This document shows, piece by piece, positions 51,331-60,430 of a stretch of DNA of 64,000 nucleotides. Made by a program: the position numbers and the translations under genes. The notes beneath the pieces were generated by a model that saw only the letters and a program-made list of their open reading frames with translations, was not told where the DNA came from and searched no databases. Numbering within the stretch: position 1 is the stretch's first letter; each line of letters starts with the position of its first letter. Source of the DNA: Flavobacterium sp. (lineage in GTDB: Bacteria; Bacteroidota; Bacteroidia; Flavobacteriales; Flavobacteriaceae); contig JADKDN010000005.1 of assembly GCA_016718345.1 (NCBI GenBank), positions 1 through 64,000 on the forward strand, written 5' to 3'.

Positions 51331-51615
51331 CTAATGTTTATGAAGCAGATTGATTTTCTCCCTCTCCTTTGGAGAGGGTTGGGGTGAGGATGGAACTGGG
51401 TCATACCCTTCTTTACCCCATGGATGACAGCTTAAAATCCGTTTTATAGCAAGAAAACTTCCATAAAATAGTCCATGGATTTTTAGTGCTTCGATAGTAT
51501 AATTGGAACATGTGGGCTCAAATCGGCAACTGGCAGGAGTAAATGGCGAAATAGCGACTTGATACAATCGGACTAAAAAAAGAAAGGGCAGTATGAGTAT
51601 TCTTTTGACAGTCAA
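51331..51615 (-). CDS. yidD: Membrane protein insertion efficiency factor YidD, with repeat-derived C-terminal tail
   Basis: YidD body: FLFLVRLYQVAISPFTPASC, RFEPTCSNYTIEALKIHG and ILSCHPWGKEGYDPVP, with the three conserved Cys. It assists YidC-dependent insertion. After residue ~75 the sequence continues SSPQPSPKEREKINLLHKH, which is the translation of a GC-rich palindromic repeat (51360-51389) and not of the YidD family. The gene starts one base before the cysS 3' end region (51615 vs 51617), so the two are tightly packed. Confidence 0.92.
   Translation of the reverse strand: MTVKRILILPFLFLVRLYQVAISPFTPASCRFEPTCSNYTIEALKIHGLFYGSFLAIKRILSCHPWGKEGYDPVPSSPQPSPKEREKINLLHKH
51360..51389. repeat. 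GC-rich REP-like palindrome inside the yidD 3' end
   Basis: CCCTCTCC-TTT-GGAGAGGG is a perfect 8-bp hairpin, followed by TTGGGGTGAGG. It is far more GC-rich than its surroundings. Its minus-strand translation is PQPSPKERE. From memory this palindrome family is dispersed in many bacterial genomes, Bacteroidetes included. Confidence 0.75.
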
Positions 51616-51616
51616 T

Positions 51617-52941
51617 TTAAAAAGTAAAAGTCGTTCCTTCCTTTCCGTCTTTCAATTGTATACCTAACGCAATCAATTGGTCACGTATATGATCAGACAT
51701 AGCAAAATCTTTATTGGCTGTTGCTGTATTTCGCATACCAATAAGCATTTCTATGACACCCTCCAGTTTACTATTGTCATCATTCGATATTTTACTGTCC
51801 TCCAAGCCTAAAACATCAAATACAAAAGCATGTATGGTTTCAGCAAATGTAGCCAAATCTGTTGCGGTAAGTGAAGCGGTATTGTCTTTTAATACATTAA
51901 CAAAACGTACGCCTTCAAACAATTGCGCAATTAGAATAGGCGAATTAAAGTCGTCATTCATCGCCTCATAACATGCTGCCTTCCAAGAAGGGATGTCGAG
52001 TGAGGAGGTCGATTGTGGTGCAATCTCCTTTAGGTTTTGCAGGGCTTCCATCAATCGGTTGTAACCTTTTTCGGCAGCCACAATAGCATCATCGGAAAAG
52101 TCAAGAATACTTCTATAATGGGCTTGCATCATAAAAAAGCGAGCAACGCTAGGTGAAAAAGCTTTACTTAAAAATGGACTTCCACCTGTTAGAATTTCTC
52201 TAGGTAAAATATTATTTCCAGTAGATTTTGCCATTTTCTTACCATTTAAAGTAAGCATATTGGCATGCATCCAATAATTCACTGGGGATTGTCCTGTACA
52301 AGCTTCGTTTTGTGCAATTTCGCATTCGTGGTGTGGAAATTTCAAGTCCATACCTCCTCCGTGAATGTCAAAATGATTGCCTAAATATTTGGTACTCATC
52401 GCGGTACACTCCAAATGCCATCCTGGGAAACCATCACTCCAAGGGGAAGGCCAACGCATAATATGTTGGGGTTCTGCTTTTTTCCAAAGGGCAAAATCTG
52501 TCAATAATTTTTTTGATAATTTCGATTTGCTCGATGATATGACCTGTCGCAGTGGGTTCAATACTTGGAGGTAGAAAATTAAATTCATTGAGGATATCAT
52601 GAAAATCTACGGTGTAGCGTTGTACCACTTCCATGGGTTCTAATTTGTTCCAAACGTGCTTTTTTAGCAATCTTATCTTCTCCCTCATCCACATCATCGA
52701 CAATATGACCTACATCGGTGATATTTCGAACATAGCGTACTTTGTACCCTAAATGCAATAAATACCTGAAAATCATATCAAAAGACATGAACGTTCTCAC
52801 ATTTCCTAAATGAACATTGCTGTACACCGTTGGGCCACAAACGTACATTCCAATATTTCCCTCGTGAATGGGAACAAATGTTTCTTTTTCTCCAGAAAGA
52901 GAGTTGTATATTTTGAGCGTATTATTTTTATATAAAGGCAT
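51617..52941 (-). CDS. cysS: Cysteinyl-tRNA synthetase, frameshifted and missing an internal block
   Basis: Class I synthetase. N-terminus: VCGPTVYSNVHLGNVRTFMS (the HIGH box reads HLGN). Later: GWHLECTAMS, HGGGMDLKFPHHECEIAQNE and the KMSKS box NGKKMAKSTGNN. Shift at ~52640 (KKARLEQ / LEPMEVVQRY). At ~52510 the frame jumps from HIIEQIEIIKKIID directly to DFALWKKAEPQHI. In normal CysRS about 50-55 residues lie between these, including part of the catalytic domain, so ~160 bp is absent. Since cysS is essential and I see no second copy, an assembly deletion is more likely than a real one. Start 52941 by family N-terminus. Confidence 0.9.
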
Positions 52942-52945
52942 TTTC

Positions 52946-52977
52946 TGTTTATTGTTTGTAGTTTTTTGTTTAGTGTT
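52946..52977 (+). repeat. Outer arm (cysS side) of inverted-repeat element around the second IVP gene
   Basis: A 32-nt stretch made of 7-nt units (TGTTTAT, TGTTTGT, AGTTTTT, TGTTTAG). It is an inverted copy of 53379-53410, with 27 of 32 positions identical, the first 14 (TGTTTATTGTTTGT) exactly. Confidence 0.85.
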
Positions 52978-52988
52978 AAATAAGATGA

Positions 52989-53378
52989 TTATTTAAACTT
53001 TAGACCTTTTATTTCACAATTGTTCAAATAGTTCATCATAGCTGCTATTTTATTTTTTTCTAATTCAACTATTTCATTTAATTTTAAGTGTTGTTCTTCA
53101 GAAATTAATTTTTTGTCAAAACTTCTATACGATTGAGATTTTAATTCTCCCGAAGAACCTTTTGCAATGCTTAAAAATTGAATAAATTCTCTATTTCCAT
53201 TACGCTCAAAACCTTCGGCAATATTATCCATAATGGATCCAGAACTCCTATCCATTTGATCTTTTATAGAATAATTCGATTTTAGATTTGTATTTTGGAT
53301 AAGATAATCAACATATTGACAAATTTCCCTTGCCATTTTCCATATTTCTAAATCTTCAAATTTTTCTATTTTTGCCAT
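52989..53378 (-). CDS. Four-helix-bundle protein, 23S rRNA intervening-sequence (IVP/S23) family
   Basis: 129 residues, intact. FEDLEIWKMAREICQYVDYL, KSNYSIKDQMDRSSGSIMDN, then IAEGFERNGNREFIQFLSIA and KGSSGELKSQSYRSFDKKLI match the IVP family along its length. It lies between folE and cysS in the same direction, immediately inside the two 32-nt inverted arms: the right arm starts one base from its ATG and the left arm 11 nt after its stop. Family function is unsettled; the pentameric helix bundle is thought to bind nucleic acid. Sequence identity to the copy at 31829 is low outside the core, so it is not a recent duplicate. Confidence 0.92.
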   Translation of the reverse strand: MAKIEKFEDLEIWKMAREICQYVDYLIQNTNLKSNYSIKDQMDRSSGSIMDNIAEGFERNGNREFIQFLSIAKGSSGELKSQSYRSFDKKLISEEQHLKLNEIVELEKNKIAAMMNYLNNCEIKGLKFK

Positions 53379-53410
53379 AACTACAAACTAAAAACCACAA
53401 ACAATAAACA
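53379..53410 (-). repeat. Outer arm (folE side) of inverted-repeat element around the second IVP gene
   Basis: Reads as 7-nt units on the plus strand (AACTACA, AACTAAA, AACCACA, AACAATA, AACA). It is the inverted partner of 52946-52977 and ends 2 nt before the folE stop codon. Confidence 0.85.
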
Positions 53411-53412
53411 TT

Positions 53413-54084
53413 TTAGAATTTAGTTTCTAATTTAATATAGGCTAAGAATTCTCTTCTAGTTTGTTCTTCTTTAAATTTTCCGCCAAATTCAGAGGTAACC
53501 GTACTACTTTCAATGTCTCGAATTCCTCTAGAATTGACACACAAATGTTTGGCGTCAATTACACAGGCTACGTCAGGAGTATTTAATGCTTTTTGTAATT
53601 CCTGAACAATCTGCATGGTTAAACGCTCTTGTACTTGAGGTCTTTTAGCATAATAATCAACAATCCGATTTATTTTAGAAAGGCCTATTACTTTTCCGCT
53701 TGAGATATAAGCAACATGCGCTCTACCAATTATTGGCAATAGATGATGCTCGCAGGTAGAATATAGCGTGATGTTTTTTTCCACTAACATCTCACCATAT
53801 TTATAGTTATTCTCAAAAGTAGATGGATTTGGTTTTTTGGAAGGATTCAAACCTCCAAAAAGTTCCTTAACAAACATTTTGGCAACACGATTTGGAGTTC
53901 CTTTGATACTATCATCAGTCAAATCCATTCCTAGTGTTTGTAGGATGTTTTCAACGTCTTTTTTTATCAGTTCTATTTTTTTATCATCTGGCAGGTCAAA
54001 GGCATCTTTTCGGATGGGATTAGTTGCAGATGAAGCAATATGATTGTCTCCAATATCGTCTTGAAAATCGTCGTTATTTATCAT
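53413..54084 (-). CDS. folE: GTP cyclohydrolase I
   Basis: Converts GTP to dihydroneopterin triphosphate for folate/pterin synthesis. Zn ligands in LYSTCEHHLLPIIGRAHV and CVIDAKHLCVNSRG; GLSKINRIVDYYAKRPQVQE; substrate Gln and the C-terminal TSEFGGKFKEEQTRREFLAY are complete. I chose MINNDDFQDD (54084): the in-frame ATG at 54144 lies upstream of a TATCTTTG -7 box (minus strand, 54129-54122), so it would not be transcribed. The N-terminal ~40 residues are an acidic, probably flexible extension. Confidence 0.95.
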   Translation of the reverse strand: MINNDDFQDDIGDNHIASSATNPIRKDAFDLPDDKKIELIKKDVENILQTLGMDLTDDSIKGTPNRVAKMFVKELFGGLNPSKKPNPSTFENNYKYGEMLVEKNITLYSTCEHHLLPIIGRAHVAYISSGKVIGLSKINRIVDYYAKRPQVQERLTMQIVQELQKALNTPDVACVIDAKHLCVNSRGIRDIESSTVTSEFGGKFKEEQTRREFLAYIKLETKF

Positions 54085-54261
54085 TGATACGTGTTCTTTT
54101 TGAAGTAATTTATTTGAAGGGCAAAGATAATTAATTAAAATCAAAGAATTTCTATCCCTATTTTAATTTTGGAAGGATTTAAGACTTTCGTATTAGGCAG
54201 TATTAAAAAAATAAAGGCTTCTCAACTCGTAAGAAACCTTCTCTATGTTTACTTATAAAAA

Positions 54262-55458
54262 TTATTTTGAATTGTAAACTCGAAGTGCCTCTTTTAGAAT
54301 TGCAACCGAACGAATCAAGTCTTCCTTTTTCAAAACATAGGCAATTCGAACTTGATTCAATCCAACACCCGGTGTAGAATAAAATCCTCCTGCAGGAGCT
54401 ACCATTACGGTTTCGTTGTTGGAATGGTAGCTTTCAAGTAGCCATTGTGCAAAATCATCAGTGTTTTCAACGGGTAATTGAGCAATGCAATAAAATGCAG
54501 CTTTTGGGGTTGTTACTACAACTCCTTCTATTTTATTTAATTCTGATATTAAAGTGTCTCTACGTTCTTTATATTCTGAAATGACTTCGTCAAAATAACT
54601 TTGAGGAGTTTCTATTGCTGCCTCGCAAGCAATTTGTTCGATTGTTGGCGGACATAAACGCGCTTGTGCAAATTTCATTGCAGCGGCAATAACTTCTCTG
54701 TTTTTAGTGACCATACAGCCAATACGTGCGCCACACATACTGTATCTTTTAGAAACAGAATCAATCATTATAACGTTTTGTTCAATTCCTTTTAAGTTCA
54801 TCACTGAAAAGTGTTGGTCTCGCTCATCGTAAATAAATTCGCGGTACACTTCATCAGCAATTAAAAATAAATCATGTTTTTTTACCAATTCTCCCAATTG
54901 GTTGATTTCTGATTCAGAGTATAAATAGCCTGTTGGATTATTGGGATTACAAATTAAAATAGCCTTGGTTTTTGGCGTAATGGCTTTTTCAAATTCTGCT
55001 ATGGTTGGAAGTGTAAATCCACTTTCGATGTTCGAAATTACAGGAACAACTTTAGCACTTGATTCTTCCGAAAAAGCACTATAATTGGCATAAAAAGGTT
55101 CAGGAATGATGACTTCATCTCCAGGATCCATAATACTACCAAGAGCAAATAGTAGTGCTTCTGAACCTCCCGTAGTAATCATGATGTCTTCAAAAGCAAC
55201 TTTAACATCTTGATTGGTATAAAATTGAGCCAGCTTTCTTCGGTAACTTTCGTAACCAGCTGAAGGACCATATTCAATAATATCTAAGTCGATGTTTTTT
55301 ATCGCTTTTATAGCAATTTCAGGGCTTTTTATATCTGGTTGTCCAATGTTTAAATGATACACTTTTAAACCCTTTTTTTTAGCCATTTCTGCATAAGGAG
55401 CCAATTTCCGAATGGGTGATTCTGGCATTCTTCGTCCTCTAATTGAAATCTCAGGCAT
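54262..55458 (-). CDS. PLP-dependent aminotransferase, class I
   Basis: Fold type I aminotransferase. LNIGQPDIKSPEIAIKA; ITTGGSEALLFALGSIMDPG; ILICNPNNPTGYLYS; PLP lysine in MIDSVSKRYSMCGARIGCM; C-terminal NQVRIAYVL with the substrate Arg. It resembles aspartate/alanine-type AspC aminotransferases of flavobacteria. Start MPEISIRGRR at 55458 rather than the ATG 30 nt upstream, which adds a non-family leader. The substrate cannot be fixed from sequence. Confidence 0.9.
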   Translation of the reverse strand: MPEISIRGRRMPESPIRKLAPYAEMAKKKGLKVYHLNIGQPDIKSPEIAIKAIKNIDLDIIEYGPSAGYESYRRKLAQFYTNQDVKVAFEDIMITTGGSEALLFALGSIMDPGDEVIIPEPFYANYSAFSEESSAKVVPVISNIESGFTLPTIAEFEKAITPKTKAILICNPNNPTGYLYSESEINQLGELVKKHDLFLIADEVYREFIYDERDQHFSVMNLKGIEQNVIMIDSVSKRYSMCGARIGCMVTKNREVIAAAMKFAQARLCPPTIEQIACEAAIETPQSYFDEVISEYKERRDTLISELNKIEGVVVTTPKAAFYCIAQLPVENTDDFAQWLLESYHSNNETVMVAPAGGFYSTPGVGLNQVRIAYVLKKEDLIRSVAILKEALRVYNSK

Positions 55459-55585
55459 AATGATATTTTTTGTGTCGCAAATTTGCAATTTTTTTAAAGT
55501 ACACCAACAGTTTTACGCTATATATTGACCAAAGAACGATTTATCACAATTATTTTTTATTTTTATAGAAAAGAAAAGATAAATT

Positions 55586-56914
55586 ATGCGGTTCCTATTC
55601 TGTTTTTGGATTTTTTTTACTTTTTCAGTTTCTGTTTTTTCACAGGACGGCTTTCAATTTGAGACCGATAAAACGAAGATAACTATTCCTTTTCAATTGA
55701 TTAATAATTTGATTTTTATACCAATCAATGTTAATGGAGTCGAATTGAATTTTTTGTTGGATACAGGAGTAGAAGAAACTATTTTGTTAAGCCTTGATGA
55801 TAAGGAAGGGCTTAACTTTAATAATGTTGAAAAAATTAAATTGCGTGGTTTGGGGATGGAAGAATCGATTGAAGGGTTGAGGTCTAATGATAACGTTTTG
55901 TCTGTAAAAGAATTGGTAGACAAACATCATAATTTATACATTGTCTTAGATCAAAGTTTCAATTTTTCTACACACATTGGTATTCCTGTCAATGGAATTA
56001 TTGGCTATTCTTTTTTTAAAAACAACTTGCTTGAGATTAACTACGATAAAAAGAAACTCTTTGTTTACAATGACACTAAAAAGATACAGAAAAAAATAAA
56101 CAGACACTATACAGGGATACCAATATCAATTGAACGAAACAAGCCCTATGCGCAAGCTTGGGTTACTATGAACGACAAAGAAATTGCTGCAAAATTACTA
56201 TTAGATATAGGAAATAGCGATGCCTTGTGGTTGTTTCAGGATGTTAGTTCAGAGATAAAAGTTCCAGAAAAGAGTTTTGATGATTTTCTAGGAAAAGGAT
56301 TTAGCGGAGACGTTTTAGGAAAACGAACAAGAATTTCAAATTTTAGATTGGGCACATTTGAATTTAAAAATCCAATTATTGCTATGCCCGATTTGAATTC
56401 TGTAAAAAGTGTTTCGATGGTTGAGAATAGAGTAGGCTCAATTGGAGGAGAAATTTTTAAGCGATTTTCAGTAATAGTAGATTACAAAAATAAACAGCTA
56501 TTTTTCGCAAAAAGCAATCATTTTGACCTGCCCTTTCAATACAACAGGAGCGGTATAGAGCTTCAAAATGAAGGGATGCAATGGGTACAAGAAACGGTTC
56601 CTTTGAAAACTATTAATTTAATTGAGAATACCTTCGACGAAAATGGGAATAAGGTAGATACAAACTTTAAATATAAATTTTCTCTCAAACCTATCTACAC
56701 TATTGCCAATATCAGAAAAGATTCGCCAGCAGAACGCTGTGGATTACGAAAAGGCGACGTTATCATTACCATCAATAAAATGCAAGGTTATAAATATTCT
56801 TTACAGGAAATCAATGAAATCCTAAAATCGGAAGATGGTAAATGGCTTAACTTTGAGATTGAACGAAACAGTCAGATTTTAAAATTCAGATTTCAACTCA
56901 AAAGTATTTTATAA
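55586..56914 (+). CDS. Retropepsin-like aspartic protease with C-terminal PDZ domain
   Basis: 442 residues, intact. Signal peptide FWIFFTFSVSVFS. Two pepsin-like lobes: the first catalytic motif is FLLDTGVEETILLS (DTG), the second LLLDIGNSDALWLF (DIG). FKRFSVIVDYKNKQLFFAKS precedes a PDZ domain: KDSPAERCGLRKGDVIITIN, then LNFEIERNSQILKFRF. The two-lobed 'aspartyl protease + PDZ' layout is known in Bacteroidetes, where these are exported. The DTG/DIG asymmetry leaves catalytic activity open. Confidence 0.85.
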   Translation: MRFLFCFWIFFTFSVSVFSQDGFQFETDKTKITIPFQLINNLIFIPINVNGVELNFLLDTGVEETILLSLDDKEGLNFNNVEKIKLRGLGMEESIEGLRSNDNVLSVKELVDKHHNLYIVLDQSFNFSTHIGIPVNGIIGYSFFKNNLLEINYDKKKLFVYNDTKKIQKKINRHYTGIPISIERNKPYAQAWVTMNDKEIAAKLLLDIGNSDALWLFQDVSSEIKVPEKSFDDFLGKGFSGDVLGKRTRISNFRLGTFEFKNPIIAMPDLNSVKSVSMVENRVGSIGGEIFKRFSVIVDYKNKQLFFAKSNHFDLPFQYNRSGIELQNEGMQWVQETVPLKTINLIENTFDENGNKVDTNFKYKFSLKPIYTIANIRKDSPAERCGLRKGDVIITINKMQGYKYSLQEINEILKSEDGKWLNFEIERNSQILKFRFQLKSIL

Positions 56915-56919
56915 AATAA

Positions 56920-56944
56920 GAGCCTCAATTTGAGGCTCTCGGTT
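56920..56944. terminator. Intergenic terminator hairpin between convergent genes
   Basis: GAGCCTCA (56920-56927) pairs with TGAGGCTC (56931-56938), 8 bp. T-rich on one side, A-rich on the other; it sits between the stop codons of the protease gene and the DUF1573 gene and can serve both. Confidence 0.75.
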
Positions 56945-56945
56945 T

Positions 56946-57383
56946 TTAGTTTTCTATTGAAATTAGGCTTTTTTTCTTTTCGAGAACGTTAACAGCTTCC
57001 TTAACATAGACTTCTCCTTTTATCTTTAGCGGAATTCTTCCACCTTCATAATTGCTAGCATTAGATTCAATAGTAATCGTTTTTCGAATAGGACCAACAC
57101 CCATATTGTATTTCACTTGAATTTTGCCAGATTTTCCGGGCATGATAGGCTCTTTTGGATAGGATGGAACCGTGCATCCACAAGTAGATTGTGCATTAGT
57201 AATAATCAATGGGGCGTCACCTGTATTAGTAAACTCAAAACTACGAACTCCATCATCGCTGTTTTTCTCTACTCTTCCATAATCTATGGTATTATCAGCA
57301 TCTTTAAATTCAATTTTGGCACTTTGACCAAAAACGGAGCTACTAAAAATATTAACAAGTAGAATTAAGAATATTTTTTTCAT
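56946..57383 (-). CDS. DUF1573 domain protein, exported
   Basis: 145 residues. Signal peptide MKKIFLILLVNIFSSSVFGQ, then one DUF1573 immunoglobulin-like domain (TIDYGRVEKNSDDGVRSFEF, then IITNAQSTCGCTVPSYPKEP, with the CGC pair typical of the family, and PGKSGKIQVKYNMGVGPIRK). The function is unknown; family members are common in the Bacteroidetes envelope. Confidence 0.88.
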   Translation of the reverse strand: MKKIFLILLVNIFSSSVFGQSAKIEFKDADNTIDYGRVEKNSDDGVRSFEFTNTGDAPLIITNAQSTCGCTVPSYPKEPIMPGKSGKIQVKYNMGVGPIRKTITIESNASNYEGGRIPLKIKGEVYVKEAVNVLEKKKSLISIEN

Positions 57384-57675
57384 TTGAGTTAATTTTTAAT
57401 TTAGGTTAGGTAAAAATACTTTCTTTTATATAAAGAACAAATTATTAATTCTTAATTTTTTATACAATAACTAATTCTTTACTTTTGCAAGGAGTACAAA
57501 AAACATACCAAAACATTTTTTTTGAAATTAGCAATGCCATCAGCAAGTTAATCTTAGACAAGCAAATCAGGCATTTTGTATTCACAATTTCTGTAGCAAG
57601 TACTGAATCCCTCCAATTATTGTGGATTTTTATTTTCTACAGTATTATTCATTAAATAACAGAATTAAAAGATAA
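57384..57675 (+). other. Non-coding leader region of valS
   Basis: 292 bp without a gene. TACTTTTG at 57480-57487 is a -7-like box, without a matching -33 at the proper distance, implying a leader of up to ~180 nt before the valS ATG. No T-box or riboswitch hallmark found by eye. Confidence 0.45.
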
Positions 57676-60308
57676 ATGACAATTCCTGCACAATTCGACG
57701 CCAAGAACATTGAAGACAAATGGTACGATTACTGGATGAAAAATAATTATTTTCATTCTACTCCAGACCACAGAACTCCTTATACTATTGTAATTCCTCC
57801 TCCAAATGTGACAGGGGTTTTACACATGGGACACATGCTCAATAACACCATTCAGGATGTTTTAATTCGTCGTGCCCGTTTAAAAGGATTCAACGCCTGT
57901 TGGGTTCCTGGAACCGATCATGCCTCTATTGCTACAGAAGCAAAGGTTGTTGCAAAGCTCAAAGCAGAAGGAATCAATAAAAATGATTTGACACGCGAAG
58001 AATTCTTGAAACATGCTTGGGAATGGACAGATAAGTATGGAGGGGTAATTCTAGACCAATTAAAAAAATTGGGTGCTTCATGCGATTGGGAACGAACCAA
58101 GTTCACAATGGATCCAGATATGTCTGCCTCAGTAATTCGCTCTTTTGTTGATTTGTATAATAAAGGAATGATTTACCGTGGTTACAGAATGGTCAATTGG
58201 GATCCAGAAGCCAAAACAACTTTGTCAGACGAAGAGGTAATTTATGAAGAACAACAAGGTAAATTGTTCTATTTGAAATATGCTATTGTAGATTCAAATG
58301 AATTCGTGATTGTTGCCACGACACGACCAGAAACTATTTTTGGAGATACTGGACTTTGTTTTCACCCTGACGATGAGAGATACCAACATCTGAAAGGTAA
58401 AAAAGCGATTGTTCCTATTTGCAACAGGGAAATTCCAATTGTTTTTGACGACTATATTGATATGGAATTTGGAACAGGAAGTTTAAAAGTAACTCCTGCT
58501 CACGATACAAATGACAAAACCATTGGCGATAAATTTAACCTTGAAATTATTGATGTTTTCAATGATGATGCTACACTAAATAGCTATGGATTACACTATC
58601 AAGGTAAAGATCGTTTTGTGGTTCGAAATGAAATTGAAAAAGAATTAGAAACTATTGGAGCATTAACAAAGGTTGAAATTCACAACAATAAGGTAGGTCG
58701 GTCAGAACGAACAAAAGCAGTAATCGAACCACGGTTGTCCGATCAATGGTTTCTGAAAATGGAGGACTTGGTAAAACCAGCCATTCAATCGGTTCTGGTT
58801 GATGGAGACATAAAACTTCACCCAAAGAGATTTGATAATACCTACAGACATTGGTTGGAAAACATACGAGATTGGAACATTTCTCGCCAGCTTTGGTGGG
58901 GCCAACAAATTCCGGCCTATTATTATGGAGAAGGCAAAGAAGATTTTGTAGTTGCCGAAACAATTGAAGAAGCATTAAAGTTAGCACGAGAAAAAACGTT
59001 AAACTTTAAACTTGAAACAAAAGATTTAAAACAAGATGCAGACGCTCTAGATACCTGGTTTTCTTCTTGGTTGTGGCCAATGGCGGTTTTTGGTGGAATC
59101 ATGAACCCTGATAGTGAGGATTTTAAATACTATTATCCAACAAATGATTTGGTGACAGGTCCAGATATTTTATTTTTCTGGGTAGCTCGAATGATTATTG
59201 CAGGCTATGAATATACTGGTAAAAAGCCATTTACCAATGTGTATTTAACAGGTTTAGTTCGCGATAAACAAAGACGAAAAATGTCTAAATCTTTAGGTAA
59301 TTCTCCTGATCCTCTTGATTTAATCGATAAATTTGGAGCTGATGGTGTTCGTGTGGGATTGTTGTTGAGCGCTTCCGCAGGAAACGACATTATGTTCGAC
59401 GAAGAATTGTGCAATCAAGGAAAAGCTTTTTCTAATAAAATTTGGAATGCATTCCGATTGATTAAAGGTTGGGAAGTTTCAGATACTATTCCGCAACCCG
59501 ATTCTTCAAAAGTAGCCATAGAATGGTATGAGGCGAAATTGCAGCAAACACTTTTGGAAATTGAAGATCATTTTGAAAAATATAGAATTTCAGATGCTTT
59601 AATGAGTATTTATAAACTGGTTTGGGATGATTTCTGTTCATGGTTTTTGGAAATGATAAAACCTGCTTATCAAAACCTATTGATAATAGTACCTTTGATA
59701 AGGCGATTGAAATGCTTGAAAGTAATCTCAAATTATTGCATCCTTTCATGCCTTTTTTAACGGAAGAAATATGGCAAATTATAGCCGAAAGAACTCCAGA
59801 AGAAGCTTTGATTATTGCTCAATGGCCAGAATTAAAATCATTCAATCAAAATGCAATTACCGATTTTGAAAATGCGATTGAAGTAATCTCTGGAATTAGA
59901 ACCATCAGAAAAGACAAGAATATTCCTTTCAAAGATACCATCGAATTGAAGACGATTAACAATGAAAAGTTTTCAACATATCACGATGTAGTAATTGTGA
60001 AGCTTGGAAACCTTTCTTCTTTAGAGTACATTTCGGAAAAAGTTGAAGGAGCTTTGTCATTTCGAATCAAATCGAATGAATATTTTATACCGATTTCAGG
60101 TGCTATTAACGTAGAAGAAGAGATTGCTAAATTGACTGAAGAGTTAATTTACATCAAAGGATTTTTGAAATCAGTTGAAGCCAAACTTTCTAACGAAAAA
60201 TTTGTTAATGGTGCACCTGAAAAAGTTCTTGCCATAGAAAGACAAAAACAAGCGGATGCCTTAGCAAAAATTGCTACGATTGAGCAAAGTTTGGCAGGTT
60301 TAAAATAG
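57676..60308 (+). CDS. valS: Valyl-tRNA synthetase (one frameshift)
   Basis: Class I synthetase, ~877 residues. HIGH box in VTGVLHMGHMLNNTI, editing domain with VATTRPETIFGDTGLC, and KMSKS box RRKMSKSLGNSPDPLDLIDK. A C-terminal coiled-coil arm begins GAINVEEEIAKLTEELIYIK and contains VNGAPEKVLAIERQKQADAL. The frame breaks once at ~59670 (FLEMIKPAYQ / KPIDNSTFDKAIEML). Removing the break gives a complete enzyme, so this is almost certainly a sequence error in an essential gene. Confidence 0.97.
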
Positions 60309-60430
60309 TTCTAATTTTGAGAGATTCATCAATTGTTAATCAATTGTCAAAAAGAGCATCTTTTTCATCATTTTTTATAATTTTATAAAATGATTATGCT
60401 ATAAATATCTCAAAATTAAATAACTAACCA

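Noticed and set aside
57384..57675. Possible T-box or other leader regulation of valS
   Set aside because: No T-box sequence or conserved stem I elements were seen, and T-boxes are not expected in Bacteroidetes.
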